DNA of 64,000 nucleotides from Sphingopyxis sp. USTB-05 (GTDB lineage Bacteria > Pseudomonadota > Alphaproteobacteria > Sphingomonadales > Sphingomonadaceae). The DNA lies in NCBI RefSeq assembly GCF_023822045.1, contig NZ_CP084712.1:2914001-2978000 (forward strand), read 5' to 3'. Shown piece by piece: positions 25,981-35,150 of this stretch. Numbering within the stretch: the stretch's first letter is position 1; each line of letters opens with the position of its first letter. The position numbers and the translations under genes were made by a program. A model generated the notes under the pieces. That model saw only the letters and a list, made by a program, of their open reading frames with translations. It had not been told where the DNA came from and searched no databases.

Positions 25981-26150
25981 AGCGGCGCTCTAGGCGCGCA
26001 AATTCAGAGGGTCAAGATGCTATTGCGAATCGTTTTCGACATGATGGCGCATGGCCCCGCGCGACCGCCGGCCGCAAAGCGTGGAGAATGCGGAAACAAG
26101 CTCGGAATCATGAAGGCGGGTAGCGACCGGGGGCGGACAGATTCTCCCCT

Positions 26151-26241
26151 CGTCACCCCGGGCTTGACCCGGGGTCCCGCTTGAGGTCGAAGCCGGAGAG
26201 TGCCTCAAAAAGCGGGATCCCGGGTCGAGCCCGGGATGACG
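26151..26241. repeat. Type-B palindromic repeat (unit B2)
   Basis: Begins CGTCACCCCGGGCTTGACC and ends GGGATGACG, with the conserved AAAAAGCGGGATCCCGGG right arm. It is near-identical in layout to units B1 and B3. Confidence 0.85.
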
Positions 26242-26277
26242 AGAGCGAAGAAACGACCGGAAACTAACGACGGTAAT

Positions 26278-26367
26278 GTGTGCCCCGGCGAAAGCCGGGG
26301 TCCAGGGCGGCAATCCGCACAGCTCGGCTCTCCAGAGCCCTGGGCCCCGGCCTTCGCCGGGGTGCGC
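26278..26367. repeat. Type-A palindromic repeat (unit A3)
   Basis: Starts GTGTGCCCCGGCGAAAGCC and ends CTTCGCCGGGGTGCGC, same family as A1 and A2, about 90 bases. Confidence 0.85.
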
Positions 26368-26403
26368 AAATGGGAAACGACCGGTTGCCGACCAATCCTT
26401 TTT

Positions 26404-26495
26404 CGTCACCCCGGACTTGATCCGGGGTCCCGCTTGAAATCGAAGCCAGTGGGTGCCGTCAAAAAGCGGGATCCCGGGTCAAGCCCGGGATGACG
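26404..26495. repeat. Type-B palindromic repeat (unit B3)
   Basis: Starts CGTCACCCCGGACTTGATCC and ends GGGATGACG, with the GTCCCGCTT and AAGCGGGATCCC arms of the family. It closes the second repeat cluster. Confidence 0.85.
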
Positions 26496-26832
26496 GAAGT
26501 GGGGGGACGGGATGTCAGCTCACCACCCCAAAACAGACATCGCCTTCAAATAGGCCTTTCCTACATTATTCGGCCGTGCCAGCCTTCATCCGGCTCTTTC
26601 ATTCGGTGAACAAAAAGGTGGTCGCGACCCGGCTTGCGGATGCGACCATGGTCGGACGTGCCGCGCACGTCGAGCGCTCCGCGACTTGCAAATCGGGGCG
26701 CTCATAGGGCTGAACTTTCCTGAACTTTGGAATATTGCGCCGCCCTCGCGCCGACCCGATCCGGATTCAGCCGGGCGATAGCCAAAGAGGGTAACGACAG
26801 CTCCCCACCCCAAACAGCCGCTGTTCCGCGCG

Positions 26833-27840
26833 CTAAGCTCCCGGCCCCTCATAGGCATCGACGATGCGCCCGACGATCGGATGGCGGACAACGTCGGCGC
26901 TGGTGAAGTAGCTGACGTTGATGCCCTCCAGCCCTTCGAGCCGGCCGACCGCATCGGCAAGGCCCGAGGTTGCGGGGATCGGCAAGTCGACCTGTTTCGG
27001 GTCGCCGCAGATCACCATGCGGCTGTTCATCCCGAAACGCGTCAGGAACATCTTCATTTGTGGGATCGTCGTATTCTGCGCTTCGTCGAGGATAATGAAC
27101 GCGTCGGCGAGCGTGCGCCCGCGCATGAAGGCAAGCGGCGCGATCTCGATCTCGCCCGACGCAATCCGGCGCTCGACCTGCTCGGCGGGCAGGCAGTCGT
27201 GGAGCGCGTCGTAGAGCGGGCGCAGATAAGGATCGACCTTTTCCTTCATGTCACCGGGCAGGAAGCCCAGCTTTTCGCCCGCCTCGACCGCGGGGCGCGA
27301 AAGAATCAGCCGCTGGACGCTGCCGGTGATGAGCTGCGCCACCGCCTGCGCAACCGCGAGATAGGTCTTGCCCGTGCCCGCCGGACCAAGCGCGAAAATC
27401 ACGTCGTCGCGCGCAAGCGCCTGCATATAGGGCACCTGCGACGGCGCGCGGGGGACGATCGTCTTTTTGCGCGTCCGGATCATGATCGGCGGCGCCTCAT
27501 CCTTGTCGTGGCGGATGATGCCCGCGAGCGTCGGCTGCGCCGACATCGCGATCACGCCGTCGACCAGGCCGGTGTCAACCTCCTGCCCCTGTTCGATGCG
27601 GTTGTAGAGTTCGGTGAGCACGTCGCGCGCGCGCGCGGCGGCTTCGGCTTCGCCCTCGATCTGCACGCGATTGCCGCGCGCCGAGATATAGACGCCAAGG
27701 CGGTTTTCGATCGCGACGAGGTTGCGGTCGAACTCGCCGAAAAGAATGCCCAAAAGCTGCGTTCGCTCAAATTCCGCGGTCAGTCGGACGCGGTCGCCGG
27801 GTTCGGCGGGGGTGGAGGCGGTCAGCGGGCGTTTGGACAT
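26833..27840 (-). CDS. phoH: PhoH-like ATPase (YbeZ type)
   Basis: This 335-residue cytoplasmic P-loop ATPase has an N-terminal nucleic-acid-binding part and a PhoH domain from about residue 125. Walker A is ALGPAGTGKTYLAVA, Walker B is AFIILDEAQNTT, and CGDPKQVDLP follows. YbeZ proteins work with YbeY in rRNA processing. GAAGGAGCC lies upstream of the ATG. It follows miaB on the same strand, but its expected next gene, ybeY, is 8.5 kb further on. Confidence 0.94.
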   Translation of the reverse strand: MSKRPLTASTPAEPGDRVRLTAEFERTQLLGILFGEFDRNLVAIENRLGVYISARGNRVQIEGEAEAAARARDVLTELYNRIEQGQEVDTGLVDGVIAMSAQPTLAGIIRHDKDEAPPIMIRTRKKTIVPRAPSQVPYMQALARDDVIFALGPAGTGKTYLAVAQAVAQLITGSVQRLILSRPAVEAGEKLGFLPGDMKEKVDPYLRPLYDALHDCLPAEQVERRIASGEIEIAPLAFMRGRTLADAFIILDEAQNTTIPQMKMFLTRFGMNSRMVICGDPKQVDLPIPATSGLADAVGRLEGLEGINVSYFTSADVVRHPIVGRIVDAYEGPGA

Positions 27841-27970
27841 ATGGGCAAGGCTCCTTCGATCGACGACACGACTGTACTCCCGCCAAGACGGGAGTCCATG
27901 ACTTGCGGACTGCGAATGCGACGGAAGGAGACGGAGTGTGTCTTCGAAGAGACAGCTTCCGCCAGGCGCA

Positions 27971-29308
27971 CTAGGCGACCTCTTCCGTCAAGGCTTCGGC
28001 GCCGACACTGTTCGCGCCGGCCGAAGTGATCCGTACATCGATCATATCGCCGATCTTCAGCCCCGGCGCGATGACATGCACCGACTGGAGCCAGGGCGAC
28101 TTGCCGATGAGCTGGCCGTCGAGCTTGCCCTTGCGTTCCAGGAGCAGGCGCGTCGTGCGGCCGACGGTCGCTTCGTTGAACGCCTGCTGCTGTTCGTTGA
28201 GCAGCGCCTGCAATCGCTGGAGGCGGTCGTTCATCACCGCCTCTTCGATCTGGCCCTCCATCGTCGCGGCGGGGGTGCCGGGGCGGCGCGAATATTTGAA
28301 GCTATATGCCATCGCATAATTGGTGGCGCGGACGATATCGAGCGTCGCCTCGAAATCCTGGTCGCTTTCACCGGGGAAACCGACGATGAAGTCGCCCGAA
28401 ATCGCGATATCCGGGCGAACGGCGCGGACGCGTTCGATGATCTTCAAGTAGCTTTCGACCGAATGGCTGCGGTTCATCGCGGCAAGGATGCGGTCGCTGC
28501 CCGCCTGCACCGGCAGGTGGAGGAAGGGCATCAGCTTGTCGATCTCGCCATGCGCGGCGATCAACCCATCGGTCATGTCATTGGGGTGGCTGGTCGTATA
28601 GCGGATACGATCCAAACCATCCTCGCGCGCCAGTTCGCGGATCAACCCGTCGAGGCCGATTGCCCTGCCCTTGTCGTCTTCGCCATCCCATGCGTTGACG
28701 TTCTGCCCAAGCAAGGTGATCTCACGCACCCCGCCCGCGACGAGCGCACGCGCCTCCGCGATCAGATCCGCATAAGGCCGGCTGATCTCGGCACCGCGCG
28801 TGTAGGGCACGACACAATAGGTGCAGAATTTGTCGCAGCCTTCCTGCACGGTCAGGAAAGCGGTCGGGCGCTGGCCGCCGGCGCGCTTCGGCAGCGCGCC
28901 GAACTTGCTTTCGAGCGGCATGTCGAGATCGATCGCCTTTTCGCCCTTTTCGGCGCGGGCGATCAAGTCGGGCAAGCGGTGATAGGCCTGCGGGCCGACG
29001 ACGACATCGACGCTGGGCGCGCGGCGGGCGATCTCGGCACCCTCGGCCTGCGCGACGCAACCGGCGACCGCGATCGTCGGGGTGCTGCCGTCGGCGCGCT
29101 TCAGCCGGCCGATGTCCGAATAGACTTTCTCGGCCGCCTTTTCGCGGATGTGGCAGGTGTTGAGCACGACAAGGTCGGCGTCGGCGCCATCGGCGGCGGC
29201 AACATAGCCCTCGGCGCCCAGCATCTCGGCCATGCGCTCGCCGTCATAGACGTTCATCTGGCAACCGAAGGATTTGACGTGAAATGTTTTAGGAGAGTCG
29301 GATTTCAT
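27971..29308 (-). CDS. miaB: tRNA-2-methylthio-N6-dimethylallyladenosine synthase
   Basis: This 445-residue radical-SAM methylthiotransferase modifies A37 of tRNAs reading UNN codons. The N-terminal MTTase domain has [21 protein letters not shown] and GCVAQAEG with the three Cys ligands of the auxiliary cluster. The radical SAM cluster motif is CDKFCTYC near 160. A C-terminal TRAM domain ends the protein. [11 protein letters not shown] at the start is typical. It lies 7 bases downstream of plsC on the same strand. Confidence 0.96.
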   Translation of the reverse strand: MKSDSPKTFHVKSFGCQMNVYDGERMAEMLGAEGYVAAADGADADLVVLNTCHIREKAAEKVYSDIGRLKRADGSTPTIAVAGCVAQAEGAEIARRAPSVDVVVGPQAYHRLPDLIARAEKGEKAIDLDMPLESKFGALPKRAGGQRPTAFLTVQEGCDKFCTYCVVPYTRGAEISRPYADLIAEARALVAGGVREITLLGQNVNAWDGEDDKGRAIGLDGLIRELAREDGLDRIRYTTSHPNDMTDGLIAAHGEIDKLMPFLHLPVQAGSDRILAAMNRSHSVESYLKIIERVRAVRPDIAISGDFIVGFPGESDQDFEATLDIVRATNYAMAYSFKYSRRPGTPAATMEGQIEEAVMNDRLQRLQALLNEQQQAFNEATVGRTTRLLLERKGKLDGQLIGKSPWLQSVHVIAPGLKIGDMIDVRITSAGANSVGAEALTEEVA

Positions 29309-29315
29309 CGGCGCG

Positions 29316-30104
29316 CTATAGGCGATGCGGCGCGCTGGCGGAAGACCGTGCGATTTCCGCCGCGATCGTCGCGCGCGCCGCCTCGGCGAGCAGTTTTCGG
29401 TCGCCTTCGACGATATCGGGAAGCGGATCGAGATAGTGGATCGTCAGGTGGATCGGGCGCTTGCGCGCGAGCAGCCGTTTGAAATTGCCGAGCCCGGATT
29501 CAGGATCGAGCCAGGCGATGTCGCTCGCCTCGGGCCCGTAATCGAGAAACACCGGCTGAACGCGCAGGTTCGGCGGCGTCGGGATCATCGCCTGGAACAA
29601 TGACGCGCGGAACGGCAGCAGTCCGTCGCCGGGGCCCGTCGTACCTTCGGGAAAGAGCGTCACGGGACGGCCGCGCGCGAGCGCGTTGCGCAGGTCGTTC
29701 GCCTGATTGTGAATCTCGCGCCGCGCCTCGCGCTGGACATAGACGGTGTGGTTCTGGTCGGCGAGCCAGCCAACGAGCGGCGTCGTGCCGACCTCTGCCT
29801 TCGACACGAACGCCGAGCGTGCGGCACCGCCCAGAGCGAGAATGTCGAGCCAACTCACATGGTTCGACACGAACAGTACATTGCGCCGGAGCCGCGTACC
29901 CGTCGTGCGGATGCGCAACCCCGCGATCCAGCCGACGGCGTTTAGGAAGGCCATGACCATCGGCGACGGACGCCCGACGGCGCGATAGAGAAGGTGCGGG
30001 ACGATCAGAAAAAGGAGCGTCAGCACCATCAAGGCGAGACGGGCGACCGTCCGCCAGGTAATCGTACTGCGATCAGTCGCGCTTGCGATCGATGGCGACA
30101 CCAT
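29316..30104 (-). CDS. plsC: 1-acyl-sn-glycerol-3-phosphate acyltransferase (PlsC family)
   Basis: This 262-residue inner-membrane enzyme makes phosphatidate from lysophosphatidate. It has an N-terminal membrane segment ([17 protein letters not shown]), the catalytic H-x4-D motif in NHVSWLDIL near 78-86, and the substrate motif FPEGTTGPG near 155. GGAGCTTT before the ATG supports the 30104 start, although this overlaps the end of fur by 32 bases. It is the middle of the fur-plsC-miaB run. Confidence 0.9.
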   Translation of the reverse strand: MVSPSIASATDRSTITWRTVARLALMVLTLLFLIVPHLLYRAVGRPSPMVMAFLNAVGWIAGLRIRTTGTRLRRNVLFVSNHVSWLDILALGGAARSAFVSKAEVGTTPLVGWLADQNHTVYVQREARREIHNQANDLRNALARGRPVTLFPEGTTGPGDGLLPFRASLFQAMIPTPPNLRVQPVFLDYGPEASDIAWLDPESGLGNFKRLLARKRPIHLTIHYLDPLPDIVEGDRKLLAEAARATIAAEIARSSASAPHRL

Positions 30105-30498
30105 AAAGCTCCATGCGGTGGTCGACGAGGCGGAAGCCCAGCCGTTCGGCGATCACCTTCTGCAACGCCTCGAGCTCGGGATCGACGAATTCGATCACCT
30201 TGCCGGTTTCGACGTCGATCAGATGATCGTGATGCGCCTCGGGCGCGGCTTCGTAACGCGAGCGGCCGTCGCCAAAGTCGTGACGATCGAGGATGCCCGC
30301 CTCTTCGAACAGGCGGACGGTACGATAGACGGTGGCGATCGAGATGCCGCTATCGACCTTTGATGCACGCTCATAGAGCGTCTCGACGTCGGGGTGATCC
30401 TCCGAATCCGAGATTACGCGCGCAATGATGCGACGCTGCTCGGTGATACGCAGCCCCTTTTCGTGGCACAGGGCTTCGAGATCGATGTTACCGGACAT
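30073..30498 (-). CDS. fur: Fur-family ferric uptake regulator
   Basis: This 141-residue repressor has the winged helix GLRITEQRRIIARVISDSEDHPDVETLYERA at the N terminus and the metal-binding part with HHDHLIDVETGKVIEF near 87-102. It lacks the C-terminal CxxC pair of some Fur proteins, as is common in this class. Start 30498 (MSGNIDLE) is preceded by GGAAAGGCAAGC. It may act on the iron-box-like site at 25962 upstream of the heme-type receptor, as an inference. Confidence 0.93.
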   Translation of the reverse strand: MSGNIDLEALCHEKGLRITEQRRIIARVISDSEDHPDVETLYERASKVDSGISIATVYRTVRLFEEAGILDRHDFGDGRSRYEAAPEAHHDHLIDVETGKVIEFVDPELEALQKVIAERLGFRLVDHRMELYGVAIDRKRD

Positions 30499-30571
30499 GC
30501 TTGCCTTTCCTGCAGATGCAGCCGTGTCTGTCTTTGTTACAAACTGTATAGGCACGCCCCGCGGATAGGAC

Positions 30572-30600
30572 AAGGGCGGCACCCCTACGACGCCGCCCTT
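30572..30600 (-). terminator. Candidate terminator downstream of mucR
   Basis: AAGGGCGGC (30572-30580) pairs perfectly with GCCGCCCTT (30592-30600) around an 11-base loop, 33 bases past the mucR stop. There is no strong T-tract on the minus strand, so its efficiency is uncertain. Confidence 0.55.
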
Positions 30601-30632
30601 CCCTGCTCCGCCGGAGCTAATATCGCAGTGCC

Positions 30633-31067
30633 TCAGACCTTCGGCTTACGCTTGCGGCCACCGCCACGACCTTTGGTGCCGAGGCCGATTTCTTTCGCCA
30701 GCGCACGGCGCTTTTCGGCGTAATTCGGGGCAACCATCGGATAGTCGGCGGGAAGCCCCCATTTGGCGCGATAGTCTTCGGGGGTCATGCCATAATGCGT
30801 CATCAGGTGTCGGCGCAGCATCTTCAACTTTTTGCCGTCTTCGAGACAGACAATATAGTCGGGCTTCACCGAGGTGCGGATCGACACCGCCGGCACCAGC
30901 TTTTCCTCGACGACTGCTTCGGTCCCGAGACCGGACAGCGCGGCGTGCACATTATTTATCAAAAGGGAGAGGTCTGAAATGGCGACGCTGTTATTGCTGA
31001 CATGTGCCGCGACGATGTCGGCAGTCAGCGTAACGAGCATCTCGTTGGTATCGGCTTGGTCGGACAT
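30633..31067 (-). CDS. mucR: MucR/Ros-family transcriptional regulator
   Basis: This 144-residue zinc-finger-type regulator is a global silencer in alphaproteobacteria. It has the N-terminal [16 protein letters not shown] oligomerisation segment and the DNA-binding part [43 protein letters not shown] block (Cys, then H-x4-H as HLMTHYG), followed by the basic C-terminal tail. It sits between rimI and fur, a common order in sphingomonads. Confidence 0.94.
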   Translation of the reverse strand: MSDQADTNEMLVTLTADIVAAHVSNNSVAISDLSLLINNVHAALSGLGTEAVVEEKLVPAVSIRTSVKPDYIVCLEDGKKLKMLRRHLMTHYGMTPEDYRAKWGLPADYPMVAPNYAEKRRALAKEIGLGTKGRGGGRKRKPKV

Positions 31068-31175
31068 GAGACTATTCCTCGTATATATTACCCAAGAGCA
31101 AGGTCGGCGAATATTGGATCTGTTCTTTCGCCGGCCCGATTACTGCCACTTTGGATGGAATTCCGCAATGACCGA

Positions 31176-31658
31176 TCAGTCGGGCTTTGCCTCTCGTGCC
31201 GATCTCCGCATGGTTATTGCGTCGCGAACGACGCCGTCGGTACCACGATAATAGGCCGGACGCCGCCCGCACTCGCTAAAGCCGGCGGATTCATAAAGAT
31301 GAACCGCGTCATTATCTGCCCGCATTTCAAGGAAATAATCTTCGGCACCCAGTTCAGCGGCCCAAGCGCGCCAGTCGTCGATCAGTAATGCGCCGATACC
31401 GCGGCCTCGAAACTGCGGATCGACCGCAAGCAACAATAATTCGCTTTCGGGACCGGCGATACGCGCCGCAGAGAAACCGCAGGCCCGCTCGCCATCCCAT
31501 GCGAGGCATACGCGCGCCGACGGCAAAGCGAATAACGTCAAAAGCTGCGCCCCGCTCCACGCTTCGCCATAGGCGGGCTCGAACGCGGCATCCATTACGC
31601 GCATTACCGCGGCAAGGTCGCCGACACGGGCGGTGGCAAGGCGAACGTCTGCGGTCAT
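31176..31658 (-). CDS. rimI: Ribosomal-protein-alanine N-acetyltransferase RimI
   Basis: This 160-residue GNAT enzyme has the acetyl-CoA loop FRGRGIGALLI near 83-93 and the YESAGFSECGRRPAYYR end typical of RimI. It acetylates the N terminus of ribosomal protein bS18. Its ATG overlaps the stop of tsaB by four bases (ATGA), which fixes the start at 31658 and indicates coupling. Confidence 0.9.
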   Translation of the reverse strand: MTADVRLATARVGDLAAVMRVMDAAFEPAYGEAWSGAQLLTLFALPSARVCLAWDGERACGFSAARIAGPESELLLLAVDPQFRGRGIGALLIDDWRAWAAELGAEDYFLEMRADNDAVHLYESAGFSECGRRPAYYRGTDGVVRDAITMRRSAREAKPD

Positions 31659-32272
31659 GCCGGCGCCATCGGCTTGGCGTCGGGGGCGCGGCCATAGATC
31701 GGGCTGGGCTGGTCGTTCAGCGCGGCGGCGGGCAAGCGGAGGAACGCGCGCGCGTCGGGCAAGGTCGCAAGTGCGCACCCCGAACCACGACGCTCAACAA
31801 AAGGTTCGGCACGGTTTCCGACGACGAGTTCGCCCTCGATCAACACCGCCTCGTCCGGCACAAGCGAGCGAATCTCAGCACGCGGCAACAGGTCCGCGGC
31901 GAACGGCTGGACGAACCATTGACCATGCCCGCCTTCGACCACGACCAGCCCGCCGCCCGCCGCCGCGATGGCATCGGCTGCCCCTGCCGCGACGAGCGCG
32001 AGCGTCGAAAAGCCGCGTACCGGCACTTGCCAGCCAAGCGCCAGCGCGCGAGCCGCCGCCACGCCGATACGTACCCCGGCAAAACTGCCCGGGCCGCATC
32101 CCGCAGCGATGATGTCGGCACGTCCGCCGCCGGCAAGTTCGGCAATCAGCGGAACCAGCCGCTCGGCATGACCGCGGCCGATGATCTCATGACGATAGTC
32201 GACGACGGCCTCCGCCTCCAGCAGCGCCACCGAACAGGCCTCGCTCGCCGAATCGATGACCAGATACCGCAT
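31655..32272 (-). CDS. tsaB: tRNA threonylcarbamoyladenosine biosynthesis protein TsaB
   Basis: This 205-residue actin-fold protein is the dimerisation partner of TsaD in t6A37 tRNA modification. It begins MRYLVIDSASEACSVAL and has the diagnostic CGPGSFAGVRIGVAAARALA near 65-85. The rimI gene overlaps its end, the standard pairing. The nitroreductase gene lies 17 bases upstream. Confidence 0.94.
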   Translation of the reverse strand: MRYLVIDSASEACSVALLEAEAVVDYRHEIIGRGHAERLVPLIAELAGGGRADIIAAGCGPGSFAGVRIGVAAARALALGWQVPVRGFSTLALVAAGAADAIAAAGGGLVVVEGGHGQWFVQPFAADLLPRAEIRSLVPDEAVLIEGELVVGNRAEPFVERRGSGCALATLPDARAFLRLPAAALNDQPSPIYGRAPDAKPMAPA

Positions 32273-32289
32273 GGAGGTGAGGCGCTCGC

Positions 32290-32883
32290 TCAGGCGATGC
32301 GGTTGAAGCGCGCGAAGTCCGGCCGCGGGCTGCGTTCGAAGATCGTCGCCGGATCGCCATAGCCGAGGGTCGAGATGAAATTGCTCTTCACATGCGGCTG
32401 GTCGGCGAAGAAGGCTTCGTCGACCGCGGCGTTGTTGAAGCCCGACATCGGCCCGGTATCGAGACCAAGTGCGCGCGCTGCGAGAATGAAATAGGCGCCC
32501 TGCAGGCTCGAATTGCGGAAGGCGGTCGTCTGCGCCAGCGCATCATTGCCGACGAACCAGCTCCGCGCATCGGTGTGCGGAAAGAGTTCGGGCAGATTTT
32601 CGTAGAACTCGTTGTCGCTCGCGATGATCGCGGTGACCGGTGCGGCAAGAATCTTTTCGGCATTGGCCGGGAGCGCGAACGCCGCAACCTTTTGCTTCGC
32701 TTCGTCGCTCACGCACCAGACGATCCGCGCCGGCAGGCTGTTCGCGCTGGTCGGGCCGAATTTCACCAGATCCCAGATCGCGTGCAGTTGCGTCTCCGAA
32801 ACAGGCTTGTCGAGATAGCCGTTATAGGTGCGCGCGGTACGAAAAAGCTGGTCGAGAGCGCTGTCGGAAAGCGGCTCGCTCAT
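32290..32883 (-). CDS. RutE-type nitroreductase (malonic semialdehyde reductase)
   Basis: This 197-residue flavin enzyme has the RutE/HadB pattern: [20 protein letters not shown] at the start, [16 protein letters not shown], and the C-terminal [21 protein letters not shown]. Relatives reduce malonic semialdehyde to 3-hydroxypropionate or reduce other small substrates with NAD(P)H. No rut genes for pyrimidine breakdown are nearby, so the true substrate is uncertain. TGAGGAGTTAGCCC precedes the ATG. Confidence 0.88.
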   Translation of the reverse strand: MSEPLSDSALDQLFRTARTYNGYLDKPVSETQLHAIWDLVKFGPTSANSLPARIVWCVSDEAKQKVAAFALPANAEKILAAPVTAIIASDNEFYENLPELFPHTDARSWFVGNDALAQTTAFRNSSLQGAYFILAARALGLDTGPMSGFNNAAVDEAFFADQPHVKSNFISTLGYGDPATIFERSPRPDFARFNRIA

Positions 32884-32908
32884 GGGCTAACTCCTCAGGA
32901 AATATTGG

Positions 32909-33481
32909 TCAGACGGCGTGGACTGCCGTTACCTCAGGCACATAATGTTTCAAGAGGGACTCGATGCCATTCTTGAGCGTTGCGGTCGATGACGGACATC
33001 CCGCGCAGGCGCCCTGCATCTTGAGGTACACATTGCCCTTGTCGAAACCGCGATAGACGATGTCGCCACCGTCGTTGGCGACCGCAGGACGGACGCGCGT
33101 TTCGATAAGTTCCTTGATCTGGTCGATGATGTCGGCGTCGGCGGGATCATCGGCGAACCCCTCATCCTCGGCCGGCACCGAAAAGCCCGCGCTCGCGGCG
33201 TTGAACAGCGGCACTTCGGCAAGGAAATGGTCCATGACGATGCCCAGGACGTCTGGCTTTACGTCGGCCCATTCGGCGCCGGGCGCAATCGTCACCGACA
33301 CGAATTCACGGCCGAAAAAGACGCCGGTCACATCGCCGAGCGAGAAAAGCGCGCTCGCGAGCGGCGACGCCTCGGCCTCTTCGGGGCTGGCAAAGTCGCG
33401 AGTCCCCGTTTCCATCACCGCCCGGCCGGGCAGGAATTTGAGCGTCGCGGGATTGGGCGTCGATTCGGTTTCGATCAGCAT
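32909..33481 (-). CDS. NifU-family iron-sulfur scaffold protein (Nfu)
   Basis: This 190-residue protein has the N-terminal Nfu_N domain (TESTPNPATLKFLPGR) and the C-terminal NifU domain with the cluster ligands in GACAGCPSS (C-x2-C). It carries Fe-S clusters to target enzymes in the cytoplasm. The start at 33481 gives the family's usual MLIETESTPNP; an ATG three codons upstream is possible. The gene is 25 bases upstream of the nitroreductase gene. Confidence 0.93.
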   Translation of the reverse strand: MLIETESTPNPATLKFLPGRAVMETGTRDFASPEEAEASPLASALFSLGDVTGVFFGREFVSVTIAPGAEWADVKPDVLGIVMDHFLAEVPLFNAASAGFSVPAEDEGFADDPADADIIDQIKELIETRVRPAVANDGGDIVYRGFDKGNVYLKMQGACAGCPSSTATLKNGIESLLKHYVPEVTAVHAV

Positions 33482-33544
33482 GGCGTGCATGTGGGGCGGA
33501 GCGAGGCTTTGTGCAAGATGATAGGGATGCGCTAAGGCGCCCCG

Positions 33545-34414
33545 ATGCGCCGTTTCACTCATTTCGCCGCCATCGACTGGTCGGGTGCACGCGGAGAACG
33601 GCAGCGCGGGATCGCGCTCGCTGTCGCGAGCGACACGGCGGCGCCCGCCCTGGTGCAGCCCGAGCATGTCTGGTCGCGCGCCGAAATCCTGAACTGGCTG
33701 GAGGATGTCGCGGCGGCGGGCACGAATATGTTGATCGGATTCGACTTTTCGGCAGCCTTCGCCTTCGCCGACCATGGCGCCTATTTCCCCGGCTGGACGG
33801 AGACTCCTGCTGACATGGGCGCGCTCTGGGCGCTCGTCGAGCAGTTCGCCGGCGACGATCCATATTATGAGGCTGGCGGGTTTCTCACGCATCCGGAGGC
33901 GCGCCGGCACTTTCGGCAAACGGGTGCGGCCGGCGACCTGTTCGAGCCCGGCGCGGGGCGACTGCGTGTCGTCGAACAGCATCAGCGCACGACGAAGCAG
34001 GCGGCAAGCGTAAGCAATTTCAACCTCGTCGGCGCGGCGCAGGTCGGCAAGGCCAGCCTGTCGGGGATGCGGCTGCTCCACCGGCTGACAGGCCGCATAC
34101 CCTTGTGGCCCCGCGATCCCGTGCCTCGAACAGGCCCGATGCTGGTCGAAATCTATACCAGCCTTGCCGCGCGTGCGGCGGGTCTTCCTCCGGGACGCAG
34201 CAAGATCCGTGACGGCGCCGCGCTCGACAAGGCGCTCGCGGCGCTGGGTTCGCCCCCTTGCGGCTTGACCGGCCCCGTCAGCGACCATGCGAGCGACGCG
34301 CTGCTCACCGCCGCATGGCTGCGCGCAATAGCCGGCGACACGGCGCCTTGGGCGCCATCGCCGCTGACCGACGCCCTCGCACAAACCGAAGGCTGGACCT
34401 TTGGCGTCATTTGA
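33545..34414 (+). CDS. RNase H-fold (DUF429-like) protein
   Basis: This 289-residue protein begins with THFAAIDWSGARGERQRGIALA, the first strand and Asp of an RNase H-like fold. It has IGFDFSAAFAF with a second acidic residue and VSDHASDALLTAAWLRA near the C terminus with the last acidic cluster. This is the layout of the DUF429 predicted nucleases. No activity is proven for such proteins. It is alone on the plus strand, divergent from the nfu gene, and ends 17 bases before tRNA-Thr. Confidence 0.75.
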   Translation: MRRFTHFAAIDWSGARGERQRGIALAVASDTAAPALVQPEHVWSRAEILNWLEDVAAAGTNMLIGFDFSAAFAFADHGAYFPGWTETPADMGALWALVEQFAGDDPYYEAGGFLTHPEARRHFRQTGAAGDLFEPGAGRLRVVEQHQRTTKQAASVSNFNLVGAAQVGKASLSGMRLLHRLTGRIPLWPRDPVPRTGPMLVEIYTSLAARAAGLPPGRSKIRDGAALDKALAALGSPPCGLTGPVSDHASDALLTAAWLRAIAGDTAPWAPSPLTDALAQTEGWTFGVI

Positions 34415-34431
34415 AGCAAAGGGCGAAAAGT

Positions 34432-34507
<76 letters not shown>

Positions 34508-34703
34508 TCACATAATTCGGGAGGTTTCAGGTGCGCTTTCGGGCGCTGCCGGTCCTAGACGCGGTGGCGCCGTGCGCATGATCAAATTGCCGAACTCTTC
34601 GCGACCTGTCATCCGCCCTTCGGCAAATTGGCGCGGGGTCGTCTCGCGGCGACGCCTGCGACCATGATTTCATTTGCCGGTCCCACAAACGAAGGAGATT
34701 CAT

Positions 34704-35051
34704 ATGACCATCGAACGCCTGCATGCAGGTCCACGCATGAGCCAGGCCGTGATCCATGGCGGCATCGTTTATCTTGCCGGCCAGGTTGGCGCACCGGGCG
34801 AGGACGCGACCACGCAAACACGCGCCATTCTCGCATCGATCGACGCGCTGCTCGCCGAAGCCGGCACGGACCGGTCGCACCTGCTCACGGCAATGGTCTG
34901 GTTGGCCGACATGGCCGATTTCGCCGCGATGAACGCGGTCTGGGAAGACTGGATTGGCGGCGCCAATGCGCCGACGCGGGCGACCGGCGAAGTTCGTCTG
35001 GCGACGCCCGATTACCGGGTAGAAATCATCGTCACGGCCGCTCGACCTTGA
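34704..35051 (+). CDS. RidA-family protein
   Basis: This 115-residue protein of the YjgF/RidA family hydrolyses reactive enamines/imines formed by PLP enzymes. It has VYLAGQVGAPGEDATTQTRAILASIDALLAEAG and the C-terminal RVEIIVTAARP end with the active-site region. GAAGGAGATTCAT sits before the ATG at 34704. The family members that lack the key Arg have other roles; here an Arg is present in the YRVEI segment. It lies just upstream of the D-peptide cluster, where D-amino acid breakdown could generate imines, but the link is only by position. Confidence 0.88.
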   Translation: MTIERLHAGPRMSQAVIHGGIVYLAGQVGAPGEDATTQTRAILASIDALLAEAGTDRSHLLTAMVWLADMADFAAMNAVWEDWIGGANAPTRATGEVRLATPDYRVEIIVTAARP

Positions 35052-35087
35052 AGTAGAAACGAAGGCTTCTGCCTGCTCCCTTATCGA

Positions 35088-35134
35088 GGCAGTCGAAGCA
35101 AGGCCGGGACTGCGTGACCTTGCTTCGAACTGCC
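35088..35134. terminator. Inverted repeat between convergent genes
   Basis: GGCAGTCGAAGCAAGG (35088-35103) pairs with CCTTGCTTCGAACTGCC (35118-35134) with one bulged base. It lies between the ends of the RidA gene (35051) and the TonB receptor (35151), so a bidirectional stop is likely, though the T-tract is weak. Confidence 0.6.
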
Positions 35135-35150
35135 CCGAAAACGGATTCGA

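Larger units (their letters stand above)
25981..26832. other. Gene-free stretch between the receptor and phoH
   Basis: It holds a looser iron-box copy (26023-26040) and three palindromic repeat units (26151-26495). A direct repeat, CAGCTCACCACCCCAAAACAG, lies at 26516-26536 and is echoed at 26798-26817. Nothing between 26540 and 26832 reads as a gene. Confidence 0.75.

Noticed and set aside
26200..26493. Open frame of 97 residues with repeated GLDPGSR-like peptides (another at 22197-22415)
   Set aside because: These are translations of the palindromic repeats, not genes.
22197..26495. Possible CRISPR array
   Set aside because: The repeats are long double palindromes without regular spacers, and no cas genes are near.
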